A program made the position numbers and the translations under genes. DNA of 46,816 nt, taken from positions 1 to 46,816 of the forward strand of contig JALRJN010000004.1 in the NCBI GenBank assembly GCA_023261185.1. The letters run 5' to 3'. Of the stretch, positions 18,783-27,949 are shown in pieces (position 1 is the stretch's first letter; every line of letters starts with the position of its first letter). The notes below the pieces were generated by a model. That model saw only the letters and a program-made list of their open reading frames with translations. It was not told the DNA's origin and made no database searches. The stretch is from Porticoccus sp. Its GTDB lineage: Bacteria > Pseudomonadota > Gammaproteobacteria > Pseudomonadales > Porticoccaceae.

Positions 18783-19831
18783 TGATTACTTCTCTGATAA
18801 CAAGAAAAACAAAAACGGGGCCAGAGGCCTCGTTTTTGTTTGTTCTGCTTACTTCATTGTTGCTTGTGGCATGCTCCGAGACACCGGAACAATATGTCTT
18901 CAGCGGGTTGACGATGGGGACTACCTATCAGGTCAAGGTGGTGCCCGGTGGAGTGCCAGTGCCGGACAACTTCGGGAAGACGATTCAGAGCACCCTTGAG
19001 AGTCTCGACAGCACCTTCAGTACTTACCAGACAGACTCCGAGCTGATGTCCTTAAACCGGACTCCAGTCGGTGAAACAATGTCGTTGTCACAACCGATGA
19101 TGCGTGTATTAGGTATATCTGATCAGGTTTTCCAGTTGACGGGAGGTGCCTTCGACCCTACCGTCGGGCCATTGGTCAATCTGTGGGGATTTGGCCCCGA
19201 TCCGTCTCAGGACAAGGTGCCGGAGCTGTCAAAAATTAAAACACAACTTGGTCGTATCGGTTTTGGGAAATTGGCAGTCGATCATGGCGCAGCAAGTGCC
19301 AGGCGCACCGCAGACATACAGTTGGATTTGTCGGCGGTAGCCAAGGGCTTTGCAGTAGATGTGGTTGCCGAGTTGCTGACCTCCCACGGCCTTGTGAACT
19401 ACTTGGTTGAAGTGGGTGGAGAACTGCGAACCAACGGTCTTAAAGCGAATGGCCAACCTTGGCGCATCGCCATCGAAAGCCCTACATTGGAACGCCGGGA
19501 GGTGCAGCAGGCATTGACCCTCGGCAATGCAGCCATTGCGACTTCAGGGGATTACCGTAATTATTTCGAGCGGGGAGGGAGGCGCTATTCCCATACCATA
19601 GACCCCCGCACGGGTTTCCCGATCACACACCAATTGGCTTCAGTGACAGTGATTGCAGAGGACACGGCCTCTGCCGATGCGCTGGCGACTGGACTGATGG
19701 TAATGGGTCACACTGAATCACTGGCGTTAGCTGAAAAAAATGACCTTGCCATTTATCTATTGGTCAAAGAAGAGGCTGAGTTCAAGGCCTATTACTCGTC
19801 GGCCTTTGCCCCTTATCTGTCAGGAGAATAG
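18782..19831 (+). CDS. apbE: FAD:protein FMN transferase ApbE (lipoprotein)
   Basis: ApbE attaches FMN to Thr of NqrB and NqrC from FAD, and this gene follows its substrates. The 349-residue product has a lipoprotein signal: basic RKTK (8-11), a Leu-rich core, lipobox LVAC with Cys31. Family motifs are GLTMGTTYQVKVV, LDLSAVAKGFAVDVV, YLVEVGGELR, and YSHTIDPRTGFPI. The start overlaps the nqrF stop (TAATG). Codons 9-20 form a strong terminator-like hairpin (18807-18841), so expression may depend on ribosomes crossing it. No better downstream start exists, since shorter versions lose the basic part of the signal peptide. Confidence 0.95.
   Translation: MITSLITRKTKTGPEASFLFVLLTSLLLVACSETPEQYVFSGLTMGTTYQVKVVPGGVPVPDNFGKTIQSTLESLDSTFSTYQTDSELMSLNRTPVGETMSLSQPMMRVLGISDQVFQLTGGAFDPTVGPLVNLWGFGPDPSQDKVPELSKIKTQLGRIGFGKLAVDHGAASARRTADIQLDLSAVAKGFAVDVVAELLTSHGLVNYLVEVGGELRTNGLKANGQPWRIAIESPTLERREVQQALTLGNAAIATSGDYRNYFERGGRRYSHTIDPRTGFPITHQLASVTVIAEDTASADALATGLMVMGHTESLALAEKNDLAIYLLVKEEAEFKAYYSSAFAPYLSGE
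18807..18841 (+). terminator. Terminator-like hairpin inside the apbE 5' coding region
   Basis: A 16-base left arm (AAACAAAAACGGGGCC, 18807-18822), a 3-base AGA loop, and a 16-base right arm (GGCCTCGTTTTTGTTT, 18826-18841) pair fully, with one G-U. The GC-rich core followed by TTTTTGTTT is a textbook intrinsic terminator shape. It lies just after the nqrF stop but within apbE codons 9-20. It probably trims transcription between nqrF and apbE. Confidence 0.7.
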
Positions 19832-19833
19832 TT

Positions 19834-20070
19834 GTGCTTGAAGTTTTTCTTGCTTTTGTCTTAGTGCTTTTAATCATCTGCGGTATGGCTATTGGCGTGA
19901 TTATGGGTAAAAAACCTCTGAAAGGATCCTGTGGTGGTGTGGGTGCAGCATTGGGTGAGAAAGATTACGTTTGCGAAATCTGTGGGGATGATCCGGAGAA
20001 ATGTGTTGAAACCGAGTCTGCTGATGAGGTTAAGGCAAAGACTGAACTGGGCTATGACGCCACCCGCTGA
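19834..20070 (+). CDS. nqrM: NqrM, Na+-NQR maturation factor
   Basis: A 78-residue membrane-anchored protein needed for Na+-NQR assembly, probably by delivering iron to the NqrD/E Cys site. Residues 3-25 form one helix. The tail has the conserved Cys set: GSCGGVG, then YVCEICGDDPEKC. It starts at GTG 2 bases after the apbE stop. Its presence completes the set needed for a working Na+-NQR. It is convergent with mltD, 7 bases from the latter's stop. Confidence 0.95.
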   Translation: MLEVFLAFVLVLLIICGMAIGVIMGKKPLKGSCGGVGAALGEKDYVCEICGDDPEKCVETESADEVKAKTELGYDATR

Positions 20071-20077
20071 CAGTAGC

Positions 20078-21625
20078 TTATATTCTCAGGACATCGACGA
20101 AGAGAGTTAATTGCTGCCCCGGTTTCAGCAGGTGTTTGGTATTCAGATTATTCCATTTCAGGATATCGTTGATGCTGAGGTCAAACTCCTGGGCGATCCG
20201 GTAAAACGAATCTCCCCGGCGTACCTTGTAACGGACTTTCTTTTGTTTGGTTGGCAGCGCCTCTCCCTCGGTATAGAGGCTCAAGACCTGATTTAGTCGC
20301 AACGGCTCGCGAATATTCAGGTTGTTCCACTTGGCCAGCTCTTTAACGCTGACCTTATTATCTCTGGCAATCTTCCACAGGCTGTCTCCCTGCTTAACCT
20401 GGTAGCTTCTTGAGTATCCTGCCAAGGGTGTATCCACGCCGGAACCAGGAATTTTAAGCCGTTGACCAATCCGCAACAGGTCGTTTTTAAGATGGTTCTG
20501 TTTGCGCAGTTGGTTCACAGTAACGCGATTTTTTCGGGCAATCTCCGAAAGAGTATCTCCGGACTTTACAATATGTTGTTTGATGGGTGCCCACTGTTCC
20601 CTTGGGGTGCTATTCAGGGCCAGCTTGAAGCTCTGGGTATGATCAATGGGTAACAGGATGCGGTGTGGTCCCTCTGGATGCGTGACGAGGCGACTATAGC
20701 CGGCATTCAGTTGTTGCAGTTCAGCTTCGTTCAAATTGGCTAATTCCGCCGCTTTCGCTAAATCCAGCTGGTCGGGGATATCCACAATATCGAAATAAGG
20801 TGCATTATCAATGTGGGGGAGGGCTATCTGGTGCGCTTCGGGTGTTAAAACCACCCGTGAGACAGCCAGAAGTTGTGGCACGTAGGCGCGTGTTTCCCGG
20901 GGCAGTTTAAGAGACCAGAAGTCTGTGGGCTTACCCGCTTTGCGGTTTCGTTTCATCGCGCGTCCAACATTGCCTTCACCACAGTTATAAGCGGCTAGAG
21001 CGAGAAGCCAGTCCTGATCAAAATAATTGTAAAGGTACTGGAGGTACTGAATGGCTGCTTCCGTTGCAGCGATGGGATCGCGACGTCCGTCGTACCACCA
21101 GTCACGGCGCAGGCCAAACCTGGTACCAGTATCCGGTATAAACTGCCACAGCCCCGACGCATGACTGTTTGAGTAGGCAAATGGGTCGTAGGCGCTTTCC
21201 ACAACTGGTAGCAGCGCCAGTTCAAGGGGCATCCCCCGGCTTTCCAATTGTTCGACAATGTAATAGAGGTACATTTCGGCGCGGCCCATTACACGGTCGA
21301 AATAAGTCTGGTTATTGGAGTACCAGTCAACCTGTGGGGCAATGCCGGGATGCTCGAAATACTCCTGTAACACCATGCCATTGCGGATGCGTTGCCAAAT
21401 ATCCTCTTCTATTTCAATAGAGGCCGGTGTCTCATAGGAGGTAAATATTACCGGTTTTTTTGAAGGCTTTTGCTGGAGGGCTGGTCTGCTGGGGGATTGT
21501 GTCAGGACGGTTTGCTGTGGAACGGCGTTTGGCGAGGTGTTTTTGGCTTGCTCGACGGGTTGCTGTGCACAGCCAGCGAGAAGCGACAAAACTACTAGTA
21601 CGGTCGTTCGGAAATATCGGGGCAT
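20078..21625 (-). CDS. mltD: Membrane-bound lytic transglycosylase D (LysM)
   Basis: An outer-membrane lipoprotein that cleaves peptidoglycan glycan strands. The 515-residue product has lipobox LAGC with Cys19. The SLT catalytic domain (about 100-270) contains ALLPVVESAYDPFAYS, where Glu is the catalytic acid, then ASGLWQFIPDTGTRFGL and AYNCGEGNVGRA. Three LysM repeats fill the C-terminal 170 or so residues, recognisable by VKSGDTLSEIARKN, VKQGDSLWKIARDN and VRRGDSFYRIAQEF. The neighbour upstream on the same strand is gloB, as in Pseudomonas and E. coli. Confidence 0.96.
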   Translation of the reverse strand: MPRYFRTTVLVVLSLLAGCAQQPVEQAKNTSPNAVPQQTVLTQSPSRPALQQKPSKKPVIFTSYETPASIEIEEDIWQRIRNGMVLQEYFEHPGIAPQVDWYSNNQTYFDRVMGRAEMYLYYIVEQLESRGMPLELALLPVVESAYDPFAYSNSHASGLWQFIPDTGTRFGLRRDWWYDGRRDPIAATEAAIQYLQYLYNYFDQDWLLALAAYNCGEGNVGRAMKRNRKAGKPTDFWSLKLPRETRAYVPQLLAVSRVVLTPEAHQIALPHIDNAPYFDIVDIPDQLDLAKAAELANLNEAELQQLNAGYSRLVTHPEGPHRILLPIDHTQSFKLALNSTPREQWAPIKQHIVKSGDTLSEIARKNRVTVNQLRKQNHLKNDLLRIGQRLKIPGSGVDTPLAGYSRSYQVKQGDSLWKIARDNKVSVKELAKWNNLNIREPLRLNQVLSLYTEGEALPTKQKKVRYKVRRGDSFYRIAQEFDLSINDILKWNNLNTKHLLKPGQQLTLFVDVLRI

Positions 21626-21767
21626 GGAGTTTTCTTGTTAGCCAGCACGTTGGCCAAGAATTCTAACGGTGCGATCCCATGCCTGCAATCTTTGGGATCG
21701 AGTAGTTGTTGCCGCTGTGAGCAAAGTCTCGGTCAGTCGCCCTTCAGGTTGAAGTAGATCCCTTAAC

Positions 21768-22535
21768 CTAAAAGTTATCTTTCCACTGTCGTATGACGCG
21801 AAATACCTCATCTGAGCTCTGAATTGTGTGACCTTCATGGGCTTCTGCTGCCAAGTGGACAGAAGCCTGTTCAGGCCTCAGAAAAGGGTTGGTCGCCACT
21901 TCCTCGGCCAGGGTTGATGGCACGGTTGCCATGCCAGCACGGCGCAAAGTCTCAACCTCATTTACTCTTATCGCCAAGGCCTTGTTTTCCGGTTCAACCG
22001 CTTGGGCAAAGCGCAGATTTGCCTGGGTGTATTCATGAGCACAGAAAATGCGGGTTGATGGGGGTAGAGCGATTAATTTTTGCAGGGACTGCCACATCTG
22101 TTTCGGTGTTCCCTCAAATAATCTGCCGCAACCTCCAGCAAACAGTGTGTCTCCGCAGAAAACAAGGGATTCCTCAGGGGCAAAAAATGCAATGTGGTCC
22201 AAGGTGTGCCCGGGAACGGCGATTACCTCAAACAGGGTGCCCTCGATGGTTAGGTGGTCTTGATCAGCTACCGGGTGCGTGATCTCTTCGATGCTGCCCG
22301 GGCCGTAGACGGGCACTGGATGATTTTGGAGTAATTCCCTGATGCCGCCGATATGGTCAGGGTGATGATGTGTTACCAGAATCCCATTCAGAGTCAGTCG
22401 GTGTTCTTTAAGTGCGGCTTCAACCGGTGCGGCATCGCCCGGATCCACCACACAGGCAAGCTGGCTGTCAGCCTGATGAAACAGCCAAAAATAGTTGTCG
22501 CTAAAGGCGGCAATACGCTCAATGATTAATGACAT
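21768..22535 (-). CDS. gloB: Hydroxyacylglutathione hydrolase (glyoxalase II)
   Basis: It hydrolyses S-lactoylglutathione to lactate and glutathione, the last step of methylglyoxal detoxification. A 255-residue metallo-beta-lactamase-fold protein with the metal motif THHHPDHIGG (55-64; His56, His58, Asp60, His61). Further metal ligands lie in VPGHTLDHIAF and in FCGDTLFAGGCGRLFEG, and the substrate loop has FCAHEYTQANLRFA. It diverges from the methyltransferase gene with a 78-base gap, matching the conserved gloB-yafS-rnhA-dnaQ order. Confidence 0.96.
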   Translation of the reverse strand: MSLIIERIAAFSDNYFWLFHQADSQLACVVDPGDAAPVEAALKEHRLTLNGILVTHHHPDHIGGIRELLQNHPVPVYGPGSIEEITHPVADQDHLTIEGTLFEVIAVPGHTLDHIAFFAPEESLVFCGDTLFAGGCGRLFEGTPKQMWQSLQKLIALPPSTRIFCAHEYTQANLRFAQAVEPENKALAIRVNEVETLRRAGMATVPSTLAEEVATNPFLRPEQASVHLAAEAHEGHTIQSSDEVFRVIRQWKDNF

Positions 22536-22613
22536 GGATTGATCCGGTAGTTTTCGGGCAACATATTACCCATAATAAACAACAGGGTCGAAAAGGTTAA
22601 TCCGGGTTTCTGA

Positions 22614-23441
22614 ATGCGATTACAGGAGTGGTTCAAGGGGATAGTTGAATATCTGGACCTTCGCCATGCTGTGTTGCCGCTGGCCGATTCGCAACAGGCG
22701 CTGGATAGCTGGTTCCATACCCGTCAGGGTGAATTGTTACTTCGTCGGGAACAGCAGGCACTCGAGCAATTAATGCCCTCCACTGAGGCCCACCGGATGC
22801 TCTACCTGGGTGCGGGAGCCTGTCGCCTGTTGGGTGATGATTATCACCATTTACATAGTTTCTGTATCAGTGCCTCACCCTCCGGTACTGGCAATGCTGG
22901 CGCCGTCGCTGATTTTGATGCGTTGCCGTTGCCTTCCGAGACCATTGATACGGTTCTGTTGCACCATGCACTGGAATTTTCGCAATATCCCCATGAGGTG
23001 TTGAGTGAGGTCGCCAGAGTACTGACTCCCGGCGGCCAAGTGATCTTGGTCGTGTTGAATCCGATCAGCCTGTTTGGAATCGCCAAGTGGCCGGCCAGAC
23101 TCTTTTCAAACCACCTGGGCTGGCGACACCATAGCCTGCGCAACCGACGTCTGCTGGATTGGTTACGGCTACTCAATCTGCAACCTGAGAAAGCCGTATC
23201 CGGATGTTTCAGTTGGCCTCTGGGGTGTGGTGACAGTTGTCAGGAACCCGGTCCACTGGAGCGGGCCGGTCAGAGGCTTCGGCTGCCCTGGGGCGCTTTT
23301 TATATTGTGCGTGCAAGAAAATATACCGCGAGGCTGACACCGGCGGGCTCTCGACTGTGGCGCTCAATCAGTGCGCCGCTGGTGCCGGGTATTGAGAAGT
23401 CTGCTATGAGAAAGTCCCCACACAGGAAGAAAGTAGATTGA
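22614..23441 (+). CDS. SAM-dependent methyltransferase (YafS-like)
   Basis: A 275-residue class I methyltransferase with a degenerate motif I ([11 protein letters not shown]), acidic motif II region [20 protein letters not shown], and post-motif [16 protein letters not shown]. The N-terminus lacks a signal. The C-terminal 40 residues are Arg/Lys-rich, possibly binding nucleic acid or membrane. The methyl acceptor is unknown. Genes of this type sit between gloB and rnhA in E. coli (yafS) and Pseudomonas (PA1814). Its stop overlaps the rnhA TTG start by 4 bases. Confidence 0.85.
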   Translation: MRLQEWFKGIVEYLDLRHAVLPLADSQQALDSWFHTRQGELLLRREQQALEQLMPSTEAHRMLYLGAGACRLLGDDYHHLHSFCISASPSGTGNAGAVADFDALPLPSETIDTVLLHHALEFSQYPHEVLSEVARVLTPGGQVILVVLNPISLFGIAKWPARLFSNHLGWRHHSLRNRRLLDWLRLLNLQPEKAVSGCFSWPLGCGDSCQEPGPLERAGQRLRLPWGAFYIVRARKYTARLTPAGSRLWRSISAPLVPGIEKSAMRKSPHRKKVD

Positions 23442-23881
23442 AAGAAGTAGAAGTTTTTACAGATGGCGCTTGTCGTGGAAATCCCGGCCCAGGCGGATGG
23501 GGTGCGTTGCTTCGCTACGGAGGGCATGAGAAGGAACTCTATGGTGGTGAGGCCATGACGACCAACAACCGTATGGAGCTGACGGCAGCCATAGAATCAC
23601 TGGCAGCGCTGACTCAGCCCTGTAAGGTGAGCCTGACGACGGATTCCGAGTATGTACGGCAGGGCATAACCAGTTGGCTGGAGAACTGGAAAAAACGTGG
23701 CTGGAAAACCGCTGCCAAGAAACCGGTAAAAAATGTCGACTTGTGGCAAAAGCTTGACGAGGAAGTAGCCAGGCATGAGGTTGAATGGCACTGGGTCAAG
23801 GGACATAGCGGCCACCGTGAAAACGAACTGGCAGATCAACTGGCCAACCGGGGGATTGATGAACTCCCCGTTAATGGATAA
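23438..23881 (+). CDS. rnhA: Ribonuclease HI
   Basis: It removes RNA from RNA-DNA hybrids. The 147-residue product has all catalytic residues: Asp9 ([16 protein letters not shown]), Glu47 (NRMEL), Asp69 (TTDSEYV), His123 (KGHSGH) and Asp133 (ELADQLAN). It starts at an uncommon TTG that overlaps the upstream stop (TTGA), which fits translational coupling. No ATG is available before the first catalytic Asp. dnaQ follows 27 bases later, in the widely conserved rnhA-dnaQ order (divergent in E. coli, co-directional here). Confidence 0.96.
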   Translation: MKEVEVFTDGACRGNPGPGGWGALLRYGGHEKELYGGEAMTTNNRMELTAAIESLAALTQPCKVSLTTDSEYVRQGITSWLENWKKRGWKTAAKKPVKNVDLWQKLDEEVARHEVEWHWVKGHSGHRENELADQLANRGIDELPVNG

Positions 23882-23908
23882 CAGCAAACACTACCCAAAG
23901 GTAATCAT

Positions 23909-24616
23909 ATGCGCCAGGTTGTTCTGGATACTGAAACTACCGGTCTGGAAACTACACAGGACCACCGCATTATCGAGATCGGCTGTGTCGAAGTAATCAA
24001 TCGTCGTCTCACCGGCCGTCACTACCACCAGTATATCAACCCCCAACGGGAAGTCGATGATGGCGCGCTGGAAGTGCATGGCATCAGCAACGAGTTTCTC
24101 GCCGACAAACCCCTGTTTGAAGCCATCGCCGAAGACTTTCTGGCATTCATCGAGGGTGCCGAGCTGGTAATCCACAATGCGCCCTTTGATGTCGGTTTTA
24201 TCGATCACGAATTTGCCAAGCTGAAAGGCTATGGTAAAACCCTCGATTACTGTTCCGTGGTCGATACCCTGGTGATGGCCCGCCAACGGCATCCCGGTCA
24301 GAAGAACAATCTGGACGCACTCTGCAAACGTTACGATGTGGACAACTCACAGCGGGATCTGCACGGCGCATTGTTAGATGCCGAGATTCTTGCTGACGTC
24401 TATCTGATGATGACCGGCGGTCAAGTGGATCTCGGGTTTGGAGGTCACGGTGCCCGTGGCGGTGTGTCAGGGGGAGAAGCGATCAGACGGTTGTCAGCTG
24501 ATCGGAAGCCGCTCAAAGTGATCAAAGCCTCTGATGAGGAAATCGAAGCCCACAATGCACAACTGGCCCGCATTGAGCAGGCCAGTGGCGCGTGTCTTTG
24601 GTTGTCTAAGGACTAG
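23909..24616 (+). CDS. dnaQ: DNA polymerase III epsilon subunit (proofreading exonuclease)
   Basis: The 3'-5' editing nuclease of the replicative polymerase. A 235-residue product with ExoI LDTETTGLE (Asp7, Glu9), ExoII HNAPFDVGFIDHEF and ExoIII HGALLDAEILADVY. The C-terminal tail, after a Gly-rich linker (about 175-195), ends IEQASGACLWLSKD and should bind the alpha subunit. It is convergent with nhaB, with only 9 bases between stops. Confidence 0.97.
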   Translation: MRQVVLDTETTGLETTQDHRIIEIGCVEVINRRLTGRHYHQYINPQREVDDGALEVHGISNEFLADKPLFEAIAEDFLAFIEGAELVIHNAPFDVGFIDHEFAKLKGYGKTLDYCSVVDTLVMARQRHPGQKNNLDALCKRYDVDNSQRDLHGALLDAEILADVYLMMTGGQVDLGFGGHGARGGVSGGEAIRRLSADRKPLKVIKASDEEIEAHNAQLARIEQASGACLWLSKD

Positions 24617-24625
24617 CCTTATAAC

Positions 24626-26128
24626 TTAAAGAATAAAAACAACACTGATAATGCCAACACCGGAAAGTACGATGGTGTAAGGCAGTGCCATAATTACCAT
24701 GCGTCCGTATGACAAACGAATCAGTGGGGCCAGCGCTGAAGTTAACAGGAACAGAAATGCAGCCTGACCGTTCGGGGTGGCAACACTGGGCAGGTTTGTA
24801 CCGGTGTTGATGGCAATAGCCAGCAGATCAAACTGTTCGCGACTGATTTTTCCTGCTTCAAATACAGCCTTCACTTCGTTGATGTATACCGTAGCTACAA
24901 ACACGTTGTCACTGATCATGGATAGTACACCGTTGGCGATAAAGAACATCACCGGCTGAATGCTCTGGTCCATGGCGAGCACCGCGTTAATAATCGGTGA
25001 GAACAGATGCTGTTCATGAATCACTGCGACGACAGCAAAAAACACCACCAGTAGTGCGGTGAAGGGAAGCGCCTCTTCAAATGCGTGGCCAATCTGGTGT
25101 TCTTCTGTGACACCATTAAAGGCGGTTAGCAACACAATAACGGTCAGGCCGATCAGTCCCACGGCCGCCAAATGCAATGCCAGACCAACCACCAGAAAAA
25201 TGGCCACCAGGGCTTGTACAATAAGGGTCGCACGGTGCCTGTTGGTCAGCTTTTTGGATTCCTCAACATTGAATTCCTCGAGAACGGTGCGGACGTTTGT
25301 TGGAATAACTGCGCCATAACCAAAAATGCCAGTTTTCTCCAGCAGCAAGCAAGTCAGTAACCCACAGACCAGAACTGGCATGGTGACTGGTGCCATGACG
25401 AGGAAAAAGTGGATAAAGCTCCAGCCGGCCTTTTCGGCAATCAGCAAATTCTGGGGTTCACCCACCAGGGTGCAGACACCACCCAGTGCCGTTCCCACCA
25501 CACCGTGCATGATTAAGCTGCGCAAAAAAGAACGAAATCCTTCCAGGTCTTCCCGGTGATATTCCATCACGGATACGTCGCTGGAATGGTCGTGGTCATG
25601 GTGTACTTCCTTACCGGAAGCAACCTTGTGATAAACGGAATAGAAGCCAACGGCGACACTGATCAATACAGCGGTCACAGTCAATGCGTCGAGAAAAGCA
25701 GATAAAAAGGCGCCTGTGATACAGAAAAGCAGTGACAGAACAGCTTTGGATCGTACACCGATCAAAATTTTAGTGAAGGTAAACAGCAGCAGATCGCGCA
25801 TGAAATAGATGCCTGCCACCATAAACATCAGAAGAAGGATAACTTCAAAATTTCCAATGGCTTCATGGTAAACGGTTTCAGGTTGGGCCAGTCCCAGGAA
25901 AATGGCTTCAATAGCGAGCAAGCCACCGGGCTGCAGCGGATAGCACTTAAGCGCCATTGCCAACGTAAAAATGAACTCGATAATCAGCAGCCAGCCGGTC
26001 ACAAAAGGGCCAACGGTAAAAACCAGAACAGGGTTAATAGCCAGAAAGCCCAAAATGGTGTATTTGTACCAGTCTGGGGAATTGCCAAGAAAGTTTTTCG
26101 TGAATGCCTGGAACATGGATTGGGACAT
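24626..26128 (-). CDS. nhaB: Na+/H+ antiporter NhaB
   Basis: An inner-membrane sodium-proton exchanger. The 500-residue product has about 12 hydrophobic helices and matches the family throughout, with [20 protein letters not shown] near the start, LCTLV-type core [20 protein letters not shown], and [20 protein letters not shown] near the end. A His-rich cytoplasmic loop ([11 protein letters not shown]) may sense pH or metal. AAAGGA precedes the ATG at 26128. With Na+-NQR pumping sodium out, NhaB can couple the sodium and proton gradients. It diverges from fimL; no enoyl-CoA hydratase gene lies between, unlike in P. aeruginosa. Confidence 0.97.
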   Translation of the reverse strand: MSQSMFQAFTKNFLGNSPDWYKYTILGFLAINPVLVFTVGPFVTGWLLIIEFIFTLAMALKCYPLQPGGLLAIEAIFLGLAQPETVYHEAIGNFEVILLLMFMVAGIYFMRDLLLFTFTKILIGVRSKAVLSLLFCITGAFLSAFLDALTVTAVLISVAVGFYSVYHKVASGKEVHHDHDHSSDVSVMEYHREDLEGFRSFLRSLIMHGVVGTALGGVCTLVGEPQNLLIAEKAGWSFIHFFLVMAPVTMPVLVCGLLTCLLLEKTGIFGYGAVIPTNVRTVLEEFNVEESKKLTNRHRATLIVQALVAIFLVVGLALHLAAVGLIGLTVIVLLTAFNGVTEEHQIGHAFEEALPFTALLVVFFAVVAVIHEQHLFSPIINAVLAMDQSIQPVMFFIANGVLSMISDNVFVATVYINEVKAVFEAGKISREQFDLLAIAINTGTNLPSVATPNGQAAFLFLLTSALAPLIRLSYGRMVIMALPYTIVLSGVGIISVVFIL

Positions 26129-26282
26129 GAAGGGTTCCTTTTTATTTGTTTGGTCTATCTCGGGCTCAAACGCAGGGAGCTAATGGTGTTATTATCGGAG
26201 ACCATCTGGTGACGAAAAAACTATCCCGGGCCTCGTGGTTTTGTAAACTTTCGGCCTGCAATTATAAAGGGTGAATGCGTTA

Positions 26283-27938
26283 ATGTATCCAATAAATCCC
26301 CAAGTTATTGCGATGGTGCAGGAAGAGCTTGAAAAAGAAGTGCTCGCCCTGATGCAATTGCTTGAAGATGCCGCTGACCGCGTCGATTTGGAGAAGTTTA
26401 AGGGACACCTTACGGCTCTTTCAGGGGCTTTGAAAGTTCTGGAGTTGCCCAGCGCCACTGCTTTTATGCAGGCGGTTTCAGAGCTGGCGGATACCCCGGT
26501 TCAACTGGCATCTGGCTCCTATGAAGCCAAGGCTGTTTACGCTGCGTTGCAAAGCTTTTCTGCCTACCTGCAGCAACTGGCAAATCTCAAGCAGGACAAC
26601 TTGATGTTGTTGCTTCCGGAGATCAACGAATTGCGTGCCGTGGCTGGTAAGCCAGTGATGGACGAAAGAGATGCAGTACGTGATTGCACACCGGAAAATT
26701 TACCACTGCTCAATGTTTCGCTGCGAACCGAGGATGAGCGGCAGGTCGTTGCTTCGGTAAGACGTCTGTTTCAGCAAGGTTTGGTACACGCCTTCCGGGG
26801 AGTAAATCGCAAGGCTGCTATCAAGGTTATGGCCCACGGCGTACACCGGTTGCGCAAGACACTCACTGAACCTGCCGAGCGCGATTATTGGTCCCTGTTG
26901 TTTGAAATTCTCAGTGCGATGCATCGTGGCACACTGGGTTTTGAGCAGAGCCTGCTCAAAACACTGATGAGTGTGGAAAAGCAGTTGCGTGTTATGGAAG
27001 AGAACCGTGATGCGAGCGCGTTTTATCCGCTGGATATCCAGCAAAGAGCGCTGGCTTTTTTCGCCCTGTCCGGATTGCAGAGTGACGGTGCCAAGAAACT
27101 GGCGAACAAGCTGGGTGTTACTTCGCCCGGCATAACCAGTCAGGAAATTGCGGAGAGCCGGAACAGCTTCACGGGGGATAGCGATAAGCCCCTCGGTGTA
27201 TTGCTGGAGGCAATCGCCGAGCAAGTTGATCAGCTCCGGCAGCAACTTGATGAAGGTATGACGTCAGACGCGGATCCAGCGGAACGTTGTGAAGAGCTGG
27301 TAGCCGGGCTTAGTCTGCTGGGCGAGTTATGCGAACAGAGCCACCTGAAACTTGCCAGTCAACGATGCCAGGTTCATGTTGCCGGTATTGAAAGCCTGCA
27401 GGGCGGTCAATTGCCCATGCAGCTCTATGAGCAACTGGCCGATACGTTGCTGTACCTGGACTGTATCCTGACGGAGTTACAGTCCCAAGCGCCTTCGGAA
27501 TCCCGCATTGCCAAGGTGAACACACGCAGCCTCAAACAGGTCGTGGAAAACAATATTGTTGAACATGCAGAGAGAAGGGCGCTTCAGGAAGCCAATGATC
27601 ACCTGTCAGTGGTCATGCAGATGACAGCAGATTACTGTGATGGTATAGCCGGTGATGAAGTCGCCGAACCGCTGCTGGATAATTTCAAACTGATTCTCGG
27701 GCCGATGGGTATGCTGGAGCTCACCCGTGCCGAGAATGTTGCCCGGCGCTGCCTGGAGATTCTTAATCGCTGCGTTACTTCCGGCGGAACCGTGACGCTG
27801 GCCTCGACGATGGAAGTGTTTGCTGACGCCATTGTCAGCCTCGAGTATTACTTGCAAAACCGTCGCTGGAACCGCAATTTTGACGACGCAGTGCTCAGTG
27901 TGGCTGAAGAATGCTTGTTGACTCTGGAAGCAGCCTAA
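26283..27938 (+). CDS. fimL: FimL-like protein, relative of the ChpA/PilL N-terminus
   Basis: In P. aeruginosa FimL resembles the N-terminal phosphotransfer part of the pilus chemosensory kinase ChpA and raises cAMP through CyaB, affecting type IV pili and virulence genes. This 551-residue, almost all-helical product lacks kinase and receiver domains, as FimL does. The region KGHLTALSGALKVLELP looks like a degenerate phosphotransfer site with Thr where His would stand (manual alignment). Identification rests on this fold and on the order nhaB-fimL-nudC. A GTG at 26271 is possible, but the ATG at 26283 has AGGGTG about 9 bases upstream. Confidence 0.8.
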   Translation: MYPINPQVIAMVQEELEKEVLALMQLLEDAADRVDLEKFKGHLTALSGALKVLELPSATAFMQAVSELADTPVQLASGSYEAKAVYAALQSFSAYLQQLANLKQDNLMLLLPEINELRAVAGKPVMDERDAVRDCTPENLPLLNVSLRTEDERQVVASVRRLFQQGLVHAFRGVNRKAAIKVMAHGVHRLRKTLTEPAERDYWSLLFEILSAMHRGTLGFEQSLLKTLMSVEKQLRVMEENRDASAFYPLDIQQRALAFFALSGLQSDGAKKLANKLGVTSPGITSQEIAESRNSFTGDSDKPLGVLLEAIAEQVDQLRQQLDEGMTSDADPAERCEELVAGLSLLGELCEQSHLKLASQRCQVHVAGIESLQGGQLPMQLYEQLADTLLYLDCILTELQSQAPSESRIAKVNTRSLKQVVENNIVEHAERRALQEANDHLSVVMQMTADYCDGIAGDEVAEPLLDNFKLILGPMGMLELTRAENVARRCLEILNRCVTSGGTVTLASTMEVFADAIVSLEYYLQNRRWNRNFDDAVLSVAEECLLTLEAA

Positions 27939-27949
27939 CACCAGCGCTG

